Made by a program: the position numbers and the translations under genes. Shown here in pieces: positions 8,400 to 19,611 of a stretch of DNA of 64,000 bases (positions are counted from its first letter, which is position 1; the number at the start of each line of letters is the position of its first letter). Origin of the DNA: Clostridia bacterium (lineage in GTDB: Bacteria > Bacillota > Clostridia > Oscillospirales > Acutalibacteraceae); contig JAFQRY010000024.1 in the NCBI GenBank assembly GCA_017409845.1, positions 37,516 through 101,515 on the forward strand, given 5' to 3'. A model generated the notes under the pieces. It saw only the letters and a program-made list of their open reading frames with translations, was not told the origin of the DNA and ran no database searches.

Positions 8400-8477
8400 A
8401 TGGTAACAGTAGTGGCAACAGTACTCATCGCAGCAGCGGCAGTTGCAGTTATGGCGATTGTGGCAAGACCTTATTAA
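8400..8477 (+). CDS. micro-protein 2 of a tandem hydrophobic family
   Basis: 25 residues, start MVTVVATVL, end IVARPY. AAAGAGGAGG lies a few bases before the ATG. A single hydrophobic helix rich in Ala and Val; the Cys seen before the terminal Arg in copies 1 and 3 is Ala here. It lies 27 bases after copy 1 with no terminator between, so it is probably cotranscribed. Confidence 0.72.
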   Translation: MVTVVATVLIAAAAVAVMAIVARPY

Positions 8478-8501
8478 ATGGTATAAGAGGAGGAGAAAAT
8501 A

Positions 8502-8585
8502 ATGGTAGCAGTAGCAACCACAGCGGTTATTGCTGTGGCGGCGGTTATGGCGGTTGCAATAATCTGCAGACCCCGTAATTTTTGA
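8502..8585 (+). CDS. micro-protein 3 of a tandem hydrophobic family
   Basis: 27 residues, start MVAVATTAV, end IICRPRNF. AAGAGGAGGAG lies before the ATG. Same layout as the two preceding copies: an Ala/Val helix and a C-terminal Cys-Arg-Pro motif. It lies 24 bases after copy 2 and is followed by a terminator that closes the group. Confidence 0.72.
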   Translation: MVAVATTAVIAVAAVMAVAIICRPRNF

Positions 8586-8595
8586 AAAAAGCAAA

Positions 8596-8634
8596 AAACG
8601 AGGCTTGAACGATGTCGCTCAAGCCTCGTTTTTC
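8596..8634. terminator. bidirectional terminator
   Basis: A 13-base perfect stem, AAACGAGGCTTGA / TCAAGCCTCGTTT, with T/A tracts on both sides. It serves the micro-gene group on the plus strand and the stomatin operon on the minus strand. Confidence 0.85.
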
Positions 8635-8645
8635 AATTTGTTTTG

Positions 8646-9563
8646 TTATTTGATAATTTCTTTTGCACTTGCGGCAAGACCGGCAAGTCCCTGAATATCG
8701 CTGGGAATGATAAGCTTTGTTGCCTGACCGTCTGCAGCGGCTTCGAATGCTTCCAGGCTCTTCATTGTGAGATAGCCCTGACCGGGTGCTGCTTCGTTGA
8801 TGAGTTCGATAGCCTTTGCTCTTGCCTGCTCAACCTTGAGGATAGCTTCCGCTTCACCTTCGGCTTCACGGATTTTTGCTTCCTTGATAGCTTCAGCAGC
8901 AAGAATTGCACTCTGCTTTTCAGCTTCGGCTGCAAGAATCTTGCTTTCCTTCTGACCTTCGGCAACAAGAATTTTACTTGCCTTTTCGCCTTCTGCGGTA
9001 AGAATAGCCTCACGGCGCTGACGCTCAGCCTTCATCTGCTTTTCCATTGCATCCTGAATTTCCTTCGGAGGAAGAATGTTCTTGAGCTCAACTCTGTTAA
9101 CCTTGATACCCCAGGGATCGGTTGCCTCGTCAAGAATACCTCTGATTTTTGCATTGATTACATCTCTTGAGGTGAGTGTATGGTCAAGCTCCATTTCACC
9201 GATGATATTTCTGAGTGTTGTTGCAGTCAGATTTTCAATAGCGGTGAGAGGTCTTTCAACACCGTAAGCAAAAAGCTTGGGATCAGTGATCTGGAAAAAG
9301 ACTATAGTGTCTATCTGCATGGTAACGTTATCCTTTGTGATAACGGGCTGGGGCGGGAAGTCAACAACCTGCTCCTTGAGAGAAACCTGTTTTGCGATTC
9401 TTTCAATGAAGGGAATTTTGACATGAAGTCCGGTCTGCCATGTTGCACTGTAAGTACCGAGACGTTCAATAACATAAGCCTTTGACTGCGGAACGATTTT
9501 GATGTTGAAAATAACAACCGCAATGATAACGAGTGCAAGAATGATGAGAATGATAAATTCCAT
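8646..9563 (-). CDS. SPFH/stomatin-like (slipin) membrane protein
   Basis: 305 residues: an N-terminal membrane helix (residues 3-20, FIILIILALVIIAVVIF), an SPFH/Band 7 domain (about 20-190, VPQSKAYVIERLG, VDFPPQPVITKDNV) and a long Ala/Glu-rich coiled coil with AEG/AEA repeats (about 190-250). QmcA/slipin-type proteins form membrane-domain scaffolds and often control proteolysis. It follows an NfeD gene in the same operon, the classical stomatin operon pair. AGGAGG lies before the ATG. Confidence 0.93.
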   Translation of the reverse strand: MEFIILIILALVIIAVVIFNIKIVPQSKAYVIERLGTYSATWQTGLHVKIPFIERIAKQVSLKEQVVDFPPQPVITKDNVTMQIDTIVFFQITDPKLFAYGVERPLTAIENLTATTLRNIIGEMELDHTLTSRDVINAKIRGILDEATDPWGIKVNRVELKNILPPKEIQDAMEKQMKAERQRREAILTAEGEKASKILVAEGQKESKILAAEAEKQSAILAAEAIKEAKIREAEGEAEAILKVEQARAKAIELINEAAPGQGYLTMKSLEAFEAAADGQATKLIIPSDIQGLAGLAASAKEIIK

Positions 9564-9592
9564 GAATGATACCTCCTGAATTCATTTGTTTT

Positions 9593-10027
9593 TTATTTTG
9601 ATTTTACAATGAGCTTGACACCGTCGATTTTTTCAACGGTAACCTGCTCGTTTTTTCTGAATACCGTGCCGTCTGATGAGCGTGCAGTCCATGTAATGCC
9701 TCCTACCTGAACAAGACCTTTTCCGTCAACATTGTCGATATCCTCAACAACAACAGCGGTCTGTCCTATGCAGCGGTCAGCGTTGGTAGGCTGAACCTTT
9801 GTCCGGGTAAGTTTTTTGACAAGAGGACGTGTTGCGATAAGTGTTATTGCGGAAACTGCAACAAAAATTATCCATTGCAGCCACACCTCTGCTCCGAGAA
9901 TTTCGGAAACAAGTGCGGCACCCGCACCTGCAGCAAACCAGATGGTTACCATCTGTGCGGTGACTGCTTCAACAACTATCAGGATAACAAGCATCACAAC
10001 CCAGAAAATAAGCATGCTGAATTCCAT
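9593..10027 (-). CDS. NfeD-family protein
   Basis: 144 residues: two to three membrane helices in the first 75 residues, then a C-terminal OB-fold (about 85-144, IGQTAVVVEDIDNVDGKG and GITWTARSSDG). This is the short NfeD1b type without the ClpP-like protease, normally paired with a slipin. It is the first gene of the operon with the SPFH protein, 29 bases apart. AAAGGAGGAA lies before the ATG. Confidence 0.92.
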   Translation of the reverse strand: MEFSMLIFWVVMLVILIVVEAVTAQMVTIWFAAGAGAALVSEILGAEVWLQWIIFVAVSAITLIATRPLVKKLTRTKVQPTNADRCIGQTAVVVEDIDNVDGKGLVQVGGITWTARSSDGTVFRKNEQVTVEKIDGVKLIVKSK

Positions 10028-10053
10028 ATTAAATTCCTCCTTTCCTTATTTCT

Positions 10054-10082
10054 ATTTTATCACTTTTCGCCGCAGTTTTCAA
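10054..10082 (-). promoter_or_regulatory. promoter of the nfeD-stomatin operon
   Basis: On the minus strand TTGAAA (10082-10077), 17 bases, TAAAAT (10059-10054), close before the NfeD ribosome site. Confidence 0.7.
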
Positions 10083-10252
10083 TATTCAATTATACGTTTT
10101 TTTGATTTCACTCTACACAACTATAAGACGAACGGGAAAGCCTTTTGGTCTGAAAAGTTTATTGCTTTTCTTTAGTTATATGATATATCGGTTCTTTTTA
10201 AAAGTAAATTGCACTTTGTGATTGTTTGAAGAGTCAAAATCTGCATTTTGTG

Positions 10253-10283
10253 CAAAAAAATAACCGGCAGAATTCTGCCGGTT
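10253..10283 (-). terminator. terminator of the beta-galactosidase gene
   Basis: A perfect 22-base palindrome AACCGGCAGAA/TTCTGCCGGTT at 10262-10283, with a T-run on its minus-strand 3' side, directly after the GH2 stop. Confidence 0.85.
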
Positions 10284-10289
10284 AATGAT

Positions 10290-13328
<3,039 letters not shown>

Positions 13329-13332
13329 CTAT

Positions 13333-13361
13333 TTTATATCACATAATAATCTTATTTTCAA
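13333..13361 (-). promoter_or_regulatory. promoter of the beta-galactosidase gene
   Basis: Minus strand TTGAAA (13361-13356), 17 bases, TATAAA (13338-13333). Confidence 0.65.
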
Positions 13362-13397
13362 GATAAATTATTGTTTAAAAAGACAATATATCGCACC

Positions 13398-13426
13398 TTG
13401 AAAAAATCGGTCTGATAAAGTATACT
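13398..13426 (+). promoter_or_regulatory. promoter of the ECF S-component gene
   Basis: TTGAAA (13398-13403), 17 bases, TATACT (13421-13426). The start codon at 13454 lies 28 bases further. Confidence 0.75.
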
Positions 13427-13453
13427 TTAGTGTATAGAAAAGAGGTTTTTGAA

Positions 13454-13996
13454 ATGAAAAACAAAAAGATGATCCGTCTCGTTTCAGCAGCTATCCTTTC
13501 CGCAATAATATGTGTTGCCACATATATAGTTCAGATACCTATGCCCGCAACGGGCGGATATATCAATCTCGGCGATTGCTTTGTGCTTACAGCGGGGGCT
13601 GTGCTCGGTCCTGTTTACGGAGCTTTTGCTGCGGGACTCGGCTCGGCACTTGCCGATATGCTTGCCGGATATATGCAGTATGCACCGGCAACATTTGTTA
13701 TAAAAGCACTCATGGCGGTTGCGGTTTATCTGATTTATGCCGCTTTGAAAAAGATTTTTTCGGGCAAGGCAGATGCCGTTGCGAGAATTGTTTCCGCAAT
13801 CGCTGCAGAAACTGTTATGGTGCTCGGATATTTCGGCTATGAGGCGGTTGTTCTCGGCTACGGTGTTTCCGCGGCTGCAAGTGTTCCGGGAAATGCGATT
13901 CAGGGTGCTGTCGGTGCTGCAGCGGCAATTGCACTTATAAAGGCACTTGAAGCAGCCGTTAAAAAAAGCAAAACAATTTCTGATATTCTGAAATAA
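13454..13996 (+). CDS. ECF transporter S component
   Basis: 180 residues from ATG 13454, preferred over an in-frame GTG at 13430 because AGAGGT precedes it and the -10 box lies too close to the GTG. Six membrane helices. The pattern YINLGDCFVLTAGAVLGPVYGA, GLGSALADMLAGY and APATFVIKALMA matches the ECF-ribofla_trS/HmpT-like group of substrate-binding S components. It would borrow shared EcfA/EcfT subunits encoded elsewhere. The ligand is unknown (a vitamin or precursor is likely). The next gene is a DUF436 protein 11 bases away. Confidence 0.88.
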   Translation: MKNKKMIRLVSAAILSAIICVATYIVQIPMPATGGYINLGDCFVLTAGAVLGPVYGAFAAGLGSALADMLAGYMQYAPATFVIKALMAVAVYLIYAALKKIFSGKADAVARIVSAIAAETVMVLGYFGYEAVVLGYGVSAAASVPGNAIQGAVGAAAAIALIKALEAAVKKSKTISDILK

Positions 13997-14007
13997 GGTG
14001 AATTGAT

Positions 14008-14544
14008 ATGAAAAGTATATATTCTCAGTCTGAATCGGCGGCACTTGAGCTTGTTGAGAAAGCGGAGCTTAAATGCGGCGATGTCGTTGTTGTCGGCTGC
14101 TCGACCAGCGAGGTTATCGGTGAAAAAATCGGAACAAGCGGGACTGTTGAAACCGCTCAGGAGATTTTTAACGGCATATGCAGCGTGCTTTCCGCGAAAG
14201 GAATATATGTTGCCGCTCAATGCTGTGAGCATCTTAACAGAGCAATTATTATCGAAAAGGAAAAGGCTGATGCACTCGGACTTGAGCAAGTCTGCGTTGT
14301 TCCTCATCCCCGTGCAGGCGGCTCGTTTGCGACCGCGGCATGGCACACAATGAAAAATCCCGTTGCGGTTGAAGAAATAAGAGCTGATGCGGGAATTGAT
14401 ATCGGCACAACGCTTATCGGAATGCATCTTAAAAGGGTTGCAGTTCCCCTCAGACTTGAAACAAAGAAAATCGGAGAAGCAACCGTTTCAGCTGCTAAAA
14501 CAAGGGCAAAATATATCGGCGGCGAAAGAGCTAAATATGAATAA
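14008..14544 (+). CDS. TIGR01440/DUF436 family protein (YwlG-like)
   Basis: 178 residues of the conserved Firmicute family containing B. subtilis YwlG. Typical stretches are VVGCSTSEVIGEKIG, CCEHLNRAI, VVPHPRAGGSFATAAW and DIGTTLIGMHLK. Its function is not established; the conserved Cys and His residues suggest an enzyme. Coupled to the ECF S component 11 bases upstream. AAGGTGA lies before the ATG. Confidence 0.9.
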   Translation: MKSIYSQSESAALELVEKAELKCGDVVVVGCSTSEVIGEKIGTSGTVETAQEIFNGICSVLSAKGIYVAAQCCEHLNRAIIIEKEKADALGLEQVCVVPHPRAGGSFATAAWHTMKNPVAVEEIRADAGIDIGTTLIGMHLKRVAVPLRLETKKIGEATVSAAKTRAKYIGGERAKYE

Positions 14545-14550
14545 TAATAA

Positions 14551-14585
14551 AGGGTCTGACTCATACAGATGAGCCGGACCCTTCG
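14551..14585. terminator. terminator between convergent genes
   Basis: AGGGTCTGACTCAT / ATGAGCCGGACCCT stem with a short ACAG loop, between the DUF436 gene and the leftward lipase gene. Confidence 0.75.
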
Positions 14586-14588
14586 TCA

Positions 14589-16472
14589 TTATATAAGTTC
14601 TGTTATTGAATTATAGATGCATTCGATGCTTTGTCTGAGCGAAAGCCTTGAAAGCAGATTATAAAAAGAGTCGGAAACCGCATTTCTGAAATCGGTTACG
14701 AATTCTGAGGAAGTAAGAGTATTTTCGTAAGCGGGAAAAGCTCCGTTATTAACGGTTATGGAAAAATCGGAGATGTTGAGAAGATTGAGAGAACCTATTT
14801 CCGCATAGCTTATTGTTATCTGTGCGGCTGTTCCGGATTTTTCGGGGATTATTCCTTCAAAGCTCAGCGATATCTCTTCGCCCGGCTCCAGAATTCCGCT
14901 TCCCGAAATATCAAAGTCAAGATCCGCTCCGTAGGTTTTGACGGCAAGGAGCCTGATATAATTTTCTTCGGAAAGATTTTTTATAATAAGTCTGCTGTCA
15001 TCCGTTGTCAGATATCCCGAAGGGCTTGCATCAAATCCCGCGTGAAGATTTTTATAGCGGTTGTTTGAATATTCAAACTGAGGAAATGCCTTGCTTGAAT
15101 GAACATCTTTTATCTCGTCCGTGAACAGAAGCTTTGTTACAAGAGAACGTGTATATTCCTCGTAAAAATACTGTCCGTGATACTGACCCTCAACAAACCA
15201 TGTGTTTTCAGGGAGATATGCACATGTTGCATCAATTTCTCTGGAAGGGGAGATGTGATTATGCGATGAGTCGGAGCATGAGGTTTTTTTGCCTTCATAG
15301 CCGTCTGAAAATCTTTTGCCTGCAGGTGCACATGCCGCACCGCTGACCTTTTCGGCAGGCAGGATAACATCTCCGTTATAATTTCCTCCCGCAACAAGTC
15401 CGCTGCCCGTTGCACATATAATCGAAACAGACCCGCCTTTTTCGATAAGTCTGTTATAGACGGATTTGAACTGAGGCTTGATTTCATAATGGAGCAAATC
15501 GTTGTTTTTTATTATTGCAGCATTTTTTTCGGGGTCAAGATAATCGTTTTTCAGATTCTCATAAAGGTCTGCCGAGCAAAGTGACCAGATGCTGCCCCAA
15601 TGAAGAAGTGCATTTCGGAATCCGTATGCAGAGCTTGATAAAATACGGTTCAGGCTGTCGGTTTCGTCGCCTTCAAATATTCTTGCAAGGTTTGCTTCGC
15701 CTTCAAAAACAGTTTCAAAAAACATAACAATGTCTTCCGCAGGGAGAGCTATAGTACCCCTGAAAAGACGGTCGGGAATGTTAGTGCCGCCGATTGCAGG
15801 AACACTCATAACAACTTTTTCAACAGAATTTTCGTTTTCATAAAGCGTGAGGTAGGTTGAGGTTATCAGACCGCCGAAGCTTAACGCAAAAATATTGACT
15901 TTTTCGGAGTTGTTGTATTCTTTAACGGCATTTATGAAATCGCGGAGCTCTTTTGCAACCGTTATTGCATCGAGCCTTGAGTCATATTGAAAGCAGTAAA
16001 CTCTGCCCGGGTCTGTCTGCTCTGAAAGATATCTGCAGAAGTTTTTTTCATAAAGCCTCTGTTCAAGACCGTTTTTATACATATATTCAAGATTTGAGGT
16101 TTCGGGATTGTTGGGATAATGCTTCAGATTATATGCGGAGCTTCCGTCAGCGTTGCAGCGGAAAACATCAAGAATGTATTCCGCACCCTTGCCGAGCTCC
16201 TTGCCGAAGTCGTCGGTTTTACCCATTATCAGCTTTGCAACGGATTTTGCAGTACCCGTGATATTGCTGCCAAAATAGTCCGCAGCTCTTTCTGCAACAG
16301 ATTTCCATATGCTTTTTTCATTATCCGTGCCGTAGTCAAGGTAAAGCTGAGAGCAGAGAAAGCCTGAAATAAGAATGGTAGGATTATCGCTTTTCTTTTC
16401 AGAGGCAAAGGCAGTGCTGCCGCAGGATAAAATCAATGCAGCACAAATCAGAAGACAAATTATTCTTTTCAA
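14589..16472 (-). CDS. secreted alpha/beta-hydrolase, LCAT-like lipase
   Basis: 627 residues with a TTG start (AAGGAGGTGGGACG before it). Signal peptide 1-24 (IICLLICAALILSCGSTAFA). The catalytic domain (about 30-430) begins with NPTILISGFLCSQL, has FQYDSRLDA as in LCAT/phospholipase A proteins, and the nucleophile elbow IFALSFGGLITS, where the first Gly of GxSxG is Ala. A C-terminal beta-rich region (about 450-600) looks like an Ig-type domain (DFDISGSGILEPGEEISL). The likely role is hydrolysis of an extracellular lipid or ester. Single gene with its own promoter. Confidence 0.75.
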   Translation of the reverse strand: MKRIICLLICAALILSCGSTAFASEKKSDNPTILISGFLCSQLYLDYGTDNEKSIWKSVAERAADYFGSNITGTAKSVAKLIMGKTDDFGKELGKGAEYILDVFRCNADGSSAYNLKHYPNNPETSNLEYMYKNGLEQRLYEKNFCRYLSEQTDPGRVYCFQYDSRLDAITVAKELRDFINAVKEYNNSEKVNIFALSFGGLITSTYLTLYENENSVEKVVMSVPAIGGTNIPDRLFRGTIALPAEDIVMFFETVFEGEANLARIFEGDETDSLNRILSSSAYGFRNALLHWGSIWSLCSADLYENLKNDYLDPEKNAAIIKNNDLLHYEIKPQFKSVYNRLIEKGGSVSIICATGSGLVAGGNYNGDVILPAEKVSGAACAPAGKRFSDGYEGKKTSCSDSSHNHISPSREIDATCAYLPENTWFVEGQYHGQYFYEEYTRSLVTKLLFTDEIKDVHSSKAFPQFEYSNNRYKNLHAGFDASPSGYLTTDDSRLIIKNLSEENYIRLLAVKTYGADLDFDISGSGILEPGEEISLSFEGIIPEKSGTAAQITISYAEIGSLNLLNISDFSITVNNGAFPAYENTLTSSEFVTDFRNAVSDSFYNLLSRLSLRQSIECIYNSITELI

Positions 16473-16497
16473 CGTCCCACCTCCTTTTTGTAATTAT

Positions 16498-16526
16498 ATA
16501 ATATCATATTACATATGTATGTTCAA
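16498..16526 (-). promoter_or_regulatory. promoter of the lipase gene
   Basis: Minus strand TTGAAC (16526-16521), 17 bases, TATTAT (16503-16498). Confidence 0.65.
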
Positions 16527-16565
16527 TATTTTATGCAGGGTTTTACAATAAATTCAAAAATGCGG

Positions 16566-16594
16566 TTGAGTTTGATGGTGGATGGTGATATAAT
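16566..16594 (+). promoter_or_regulatory. promoter of the MBL-fold hydrolase gene
   Basis: TTGAGT (16566-16571), 17 bases, TATAAT (16589-16594), followed by GCAGGTGA and the ATG at 16612. Confidence 0.65.
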
Positions 16595-16611
16595 CGGAAG
16601 CAGGTGATTAT

Positions 16612-17883
16612 ATGAAAAATATTTTTGAAATTATTCCTTTGATAAAAAAAGAGCCTTCATGCAGATATGACTGCTCGAAGGGCTGCGAAATGCTGCTTTT
16701 TGATTTGTGCATCAAAGAAGAATACGACCTTCAGTGCAGTCTGCTTGAAAATTCGGGATTTATCCTTTTTGATGAGCATAATCTTTGCGGTAATTACCAT
16801 AAAACCTATCGCTCGTCGGTTACTGTTCATGTTTATTTCTGCGAAAGCGAAAAGGCAATGCGTGTTATTGCAGACCCGAATATAACTGCTTACAACACAA
16901 AGCCCGAGAGCTGTGCAAGCATTGCAAAAACAACGCTCTGGCAGTTTGAGGTTGACCACACCCTTATTGACTGCGGAATGTTTTATGCCGTCAGATGCAA
17001 AGACGGCAGCTTCTTTGTTATCGACAGTGCTCACATGTATTCCGTAAATGATGATATCCGCATAATTGAGTTTCTCAGAAAGCACAGCGGAGGCAGAAAG
17101 CCCCGTGTTGCGGGCTGGTTTTTCTCGCATTGCCATGAGGATCATGTTGCAAAGTTTCTTGATATAATCGAGTATCACAGGGATGAAATAGATATTGAGG
17201 CGGTTTATTATAACTTCCCCGATGCCGACCACCGTGACAGCAGATACTGGGGCGAAGTCAACTACGCAATGACGAATAAGTTTGAGCGTATTATGAGGGA
17301 TGCCAAGGATATAAAGAAAATCAACCTGCACTCTGGTCAGCACTTTTTTGTGCGTAATCTTGAGTTTGTTGTGCTCTGCACACATGAGGATGTTTATCCG
17401 CAGTCAATGCAGGATTTCAATAATACTTCAACCGCACTTATGATGACGGCGGAGGGCAGCAAGGTGCTCTTCCCCGGAGATGCATCTGCAGAAAGCGATA
17501 AGGTTATTCTTCGCCGATATGCAGATTATCTTAAGTGTGATGTTGTTCAGGTTTCGCATCACGGTCATTCCGGCACATCGCCCGGATTCTACCGTCTTGC
17601 GGATGCCGATTGTGCTCTTTTTGCGGTTACGCAGATAAAATTTGACGAGGAATACCCCCGCCAGGAGGCAAACAGAGTTGCAATCGAGCTTGCAAAGGAA
17701 TATCATATCGCATCAAACGGCACAGCAGAAATACCGCTTCCCTATGTTTTCGGGCAAACGAAGATATATCCGGATGAAACATTTGAGGACTTCAACGGAA
17801 TATTCAATCTCTGGTGCTATGAATATACCGATGAAATGAAACAGAAGCTTTATGATGAGTTTCTTGAAAGAAAAAACAAATAA
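16612..17883 (+). CDS. metallo-beta-lactamase-fold hydrolase
   Basis: 423 residues. An N-terminal 110-residue region of unknown fold is followed by an MBL domain: metal motif FSHCHEDHVAK (HxHxDH), later LFPGDAS and VQVSHHGHSG as in the ComEC/Rec2-like branch. No signal peptide or membrane helix, so it is cytoplasmic. The substrate is unknown; ComEC-like MBL domains often act on nucleic acids or phosphodiesters. Single gene between its promoter and a terminator. Confidence 0.85.
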   Translation: MKNIFEIIPLIKKEPSCRYDCSKGCEMLLFDLCIKEEYDLQCSLLENSGFILFDEHNLCGNYHKTYRSSVTVHVYFCESEKAMRVIADPNITAYNTKPESCASIAKTTLWQFEVDHTLIDCGMFYAVRCKDGSFFVIDSAHMYSVNDDIRIIEFLRKHSGGRKPRVAGWFFSHCHEDHVAKFLDIIEYHRDEIDIEAVYYNFPDADHRDSRYWGEVNYAMTNKFERIMRDAKDIKKINLHSGQHFFVRNLEFVVLCTHEDVYPQSMQDFNNTSTALMMTAEGSKVLFPGDASAESDKVILRRYADYLKCDVVQVSHHGHSGTSPGFYRLADADCALFAVTQIKFDEEYPRQEANRVAIELAKEYHIASNGTAEIPLPYVFGQTKIYPDETFEDFNGIFNLWCYEYTDEMKQKLYDEFLERKNK

Positions 17884-17889
17884 AAAGAG

Positions 17890-17925
17890 ATACCCTTCGG
17901 CATAAGTTGCCGAAGGGTATTGTTA
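17890..17925. terminator. bidirectional terminator
   Basis: ATACCCTTCGGCA / TGCCGAAGGGTAT stem with a 5-base loop, between the convergent MBL and PP2C genes. Confidence 0.85.
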
Positions 17926-17929
17926 TGTG

Positions 17930-19594
17930 TTATGTAACAATGTAACCGTTGCTGAATTCAACGCCGCCGACATTACCGTTGCCGCCGAGAATTCCGCCGA
18001 TAACTCCGCCGAGACCGCCTGAGGATGTTGTTCCTGCGGTGTTCTTCGTTGTTGAAGGACCTTTTGTGGTGGGAGGTGCGGTTACCCAGTTGCGCGAGAA
18101 ATCAGAGGTGTCCGTTGTGTTGCTGTTGTTATTATTTGTTGTTGAAGCGGTGCTGCTCTGATTTGTTGTTGCGGGAGCAGTTGTGCCCATAGGTTCTGTT
18201 ACGGGTCTGGTGGTTGTTGCTGAAGAGTTATTTGTTGTTTCAGCTTTAGCTGTTGTTTTTGCTGCTGATGAAGAAGGTCTCTTGGTGGTGCTTGCCTTCT
18301 TGGTTGTGTTTGTTTTTCTCTTGGTTGTTGTAACCTTATTCTTTTTGCGTGTTGTTGTTACACGCTTACGGGTTGTTGACTCTTCGGTTGTTGATTCCTC
18401 GGTTGTTTCCTCGGCACTGGTGAATACCCATGTTGTTATGGGTCTTGTTGTGGGAGGAGAGTATACGGGATATGTTGTTGCGTTTGCAAAAGCATATGTG
18501 GTTGATGAGGTTGAATCCTCATCGGGCTCCTTATCACCGAGAACGCCCTTTAAAACAAGAGCACCGCCGAGAACGAGAATCACAACTGCGATAACCGCAC
18601 CTGCGATTTTCATTATCTTTGACTTGTCAACGGGCTTTGAATAAGCTCTTGCATCAGCGTTTGCATAGGGTGAAACTGCTTCTCCGTTATCGGGAACGGG
18701 AGCGTTTGAACCGAAGGAATTGCGGTATTCTTCTTCATAATCTGCATCGCTGTCGCCGACCATCGCAGCTGCAATGGGTGCAAAAATTGCGGTTTCTTCA
18801 ACATTCATAAATGCCGTCATAACCGTTATGTTATCCTTGCCGCCAACCTCGAGAGCTCTGCGAACAAGCTTGCTTGCAACACCCTGAGCATTTTCGCCCG
18901 TTGAGAGAATTGCGGTGATTTCATCATCGCTGAGCATGTCGGTCAGACCGTCGCTGCAAAGAAGAATGATATCGCCGTCATCTACATCGTCAATAACGCT
19001 GATGTTGGGTGAAAGACCGCCCTCCTCGGGAAAAACGCCGAGATGACGGGTCAGACGCTTTGCGTCGGGAATGCGGCTGATGTTATCCATTGAAACCTCG
19101 CCCGCATCAACGATGGTCTGGGCGTGAGTATGGTCAAAGCTTATCTGCTCAAGAATGCCTTTTGAATAGTGATAAACTCTGGTGTCACCGATATTAACGC
19201 AGATAACCTTGCCTTTGATTGCATACATTGCAGCAAGAGTTGTGCCCATGCGTTTTCCTCTTGCGTTGATTTCCGCACAGATACGGCTGTTTGCATCGTC
19301 AAGGCAATTTGAAATGGCAAAGCTGAAATCTTCGCCGCTTTCATAAACATTGGCTGCATGTGCTGCGATTGTTTCAACAGCAATGCCCGAAGCAAGCTCG
19401 CCGTAGCTTTCTCCGCCCATGCCGTCACAAACGGAAAGGTGGAAGGGCTCGGTCATGCTCTGAACAAAGGCGGAGCCCTTTTTTAGGTCGCCCGTAGACG
19501 TCATTCTGCCGTTTAAATCGTAGTTATCTTCGTTTTCCTTACGGATTCTGCCTGCATGCGTTACCGCACAGACATTCGCCTTAAGTTTTTTCAT
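17930..19594 (-). CDS. membrane-anchored PP2C phosphatase with Thr-rich extracellular tail
   Basis: 554 residues. Residues 1-263 are a complete PP2C (PPM) domain: RKENEDNY, SVCDGMGGESYG (D57), GDTRVYHYS, CSDGLTD (D215) and GGKDNITV (D254). A linker leads to one membrane helix at 329-351 (MKIAGAVIAVVILVLGGALV), then about 200 outer residues dominated by Thr/Ser with Lys, and a Gly-rich end. Standard PrpC/Stp proteins stop after about 245 residues and sit next to a PASTA kinase; neither is true here. It should dephosphorylate Ser/Thr proteins inside the cell while the tail reaches the wall. Confidence 0.9.
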   Translation of the reverse strand: MKKLKANVCAVTHAGRIRKENEDNYDLNGRMTSTGDLKKGSAFVQSMTEPFHLSVCDGMGGESYGELASGIAVETIAAHAANVYESGEDFSFAISNCLDDANSRICAEINARGKRMGTTLAAMYAIKGKVICVNIGDTRVYHYSKGILEQISFDHTHAQTIVDAGEVSMDNISRIPDAKRLTRHLGVFPEEGGLSPNISVIDDVDDGDIILLCSDGLTDMLSDDEITAILSTGENAQGVASKLVRRALEVGGKDNITVMTAFMNVEETAIFAPIAAAMVGDSDADYEEEYRNSFGSNAPVPDNGEAVSPYANADARAYSKPVDKSKIMKIAGAVIAVVILVLGGALVLKGVLGDKEPDEDSTSSTTYAFANATTYPVYSPPTTRPITTWVFTSAEETTEESTTEESTTRKRVTTTRKKNKVTTTKRKTNTTKKASTTKRPSSSAAKTTAKAETTNNSSATTTRPVTEPMGTTAPATTNQSSTASTTNNNNSNTTDTSDFSRNWVTAPPTTKGPSTTKNTAGTTSSGGLGGVIGGILGGNGNVGGVEFSNGYIVT

Positions 19595-19611
19595 AAAATC
19601 ACCTTAAAAAA

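Noticed and set aside
8316-8594. 92-codon minus-strand His/Cys/Tyr-rich frame across the micro-genes
   Set aside because: Its odd composition results from reading the GCA/GTA-rich micro-genes backwards; it has no start signals and runs through the terminator region.
13430-13453. Upstream GTG start for the ECF S component
   Set aside because: It lies only 4 bases after the -10 box, so the mRNA could not include it with a ribosome site; ATG 13454 is preferred.
16657-17385. 242-codon minus-strand open frame
   Set aside because: Antisense to the MBL-fold hydrolase, whose metal motif lies in the plus-strand frame.
18183-18644. Val-rich plus-strand frame of 153 codons
   Set aside because: Mirror of the Thr-codon-rich tail of the PP2C phosphatase (ACA/ACC read backwards as GTT/GGT); not a gene.
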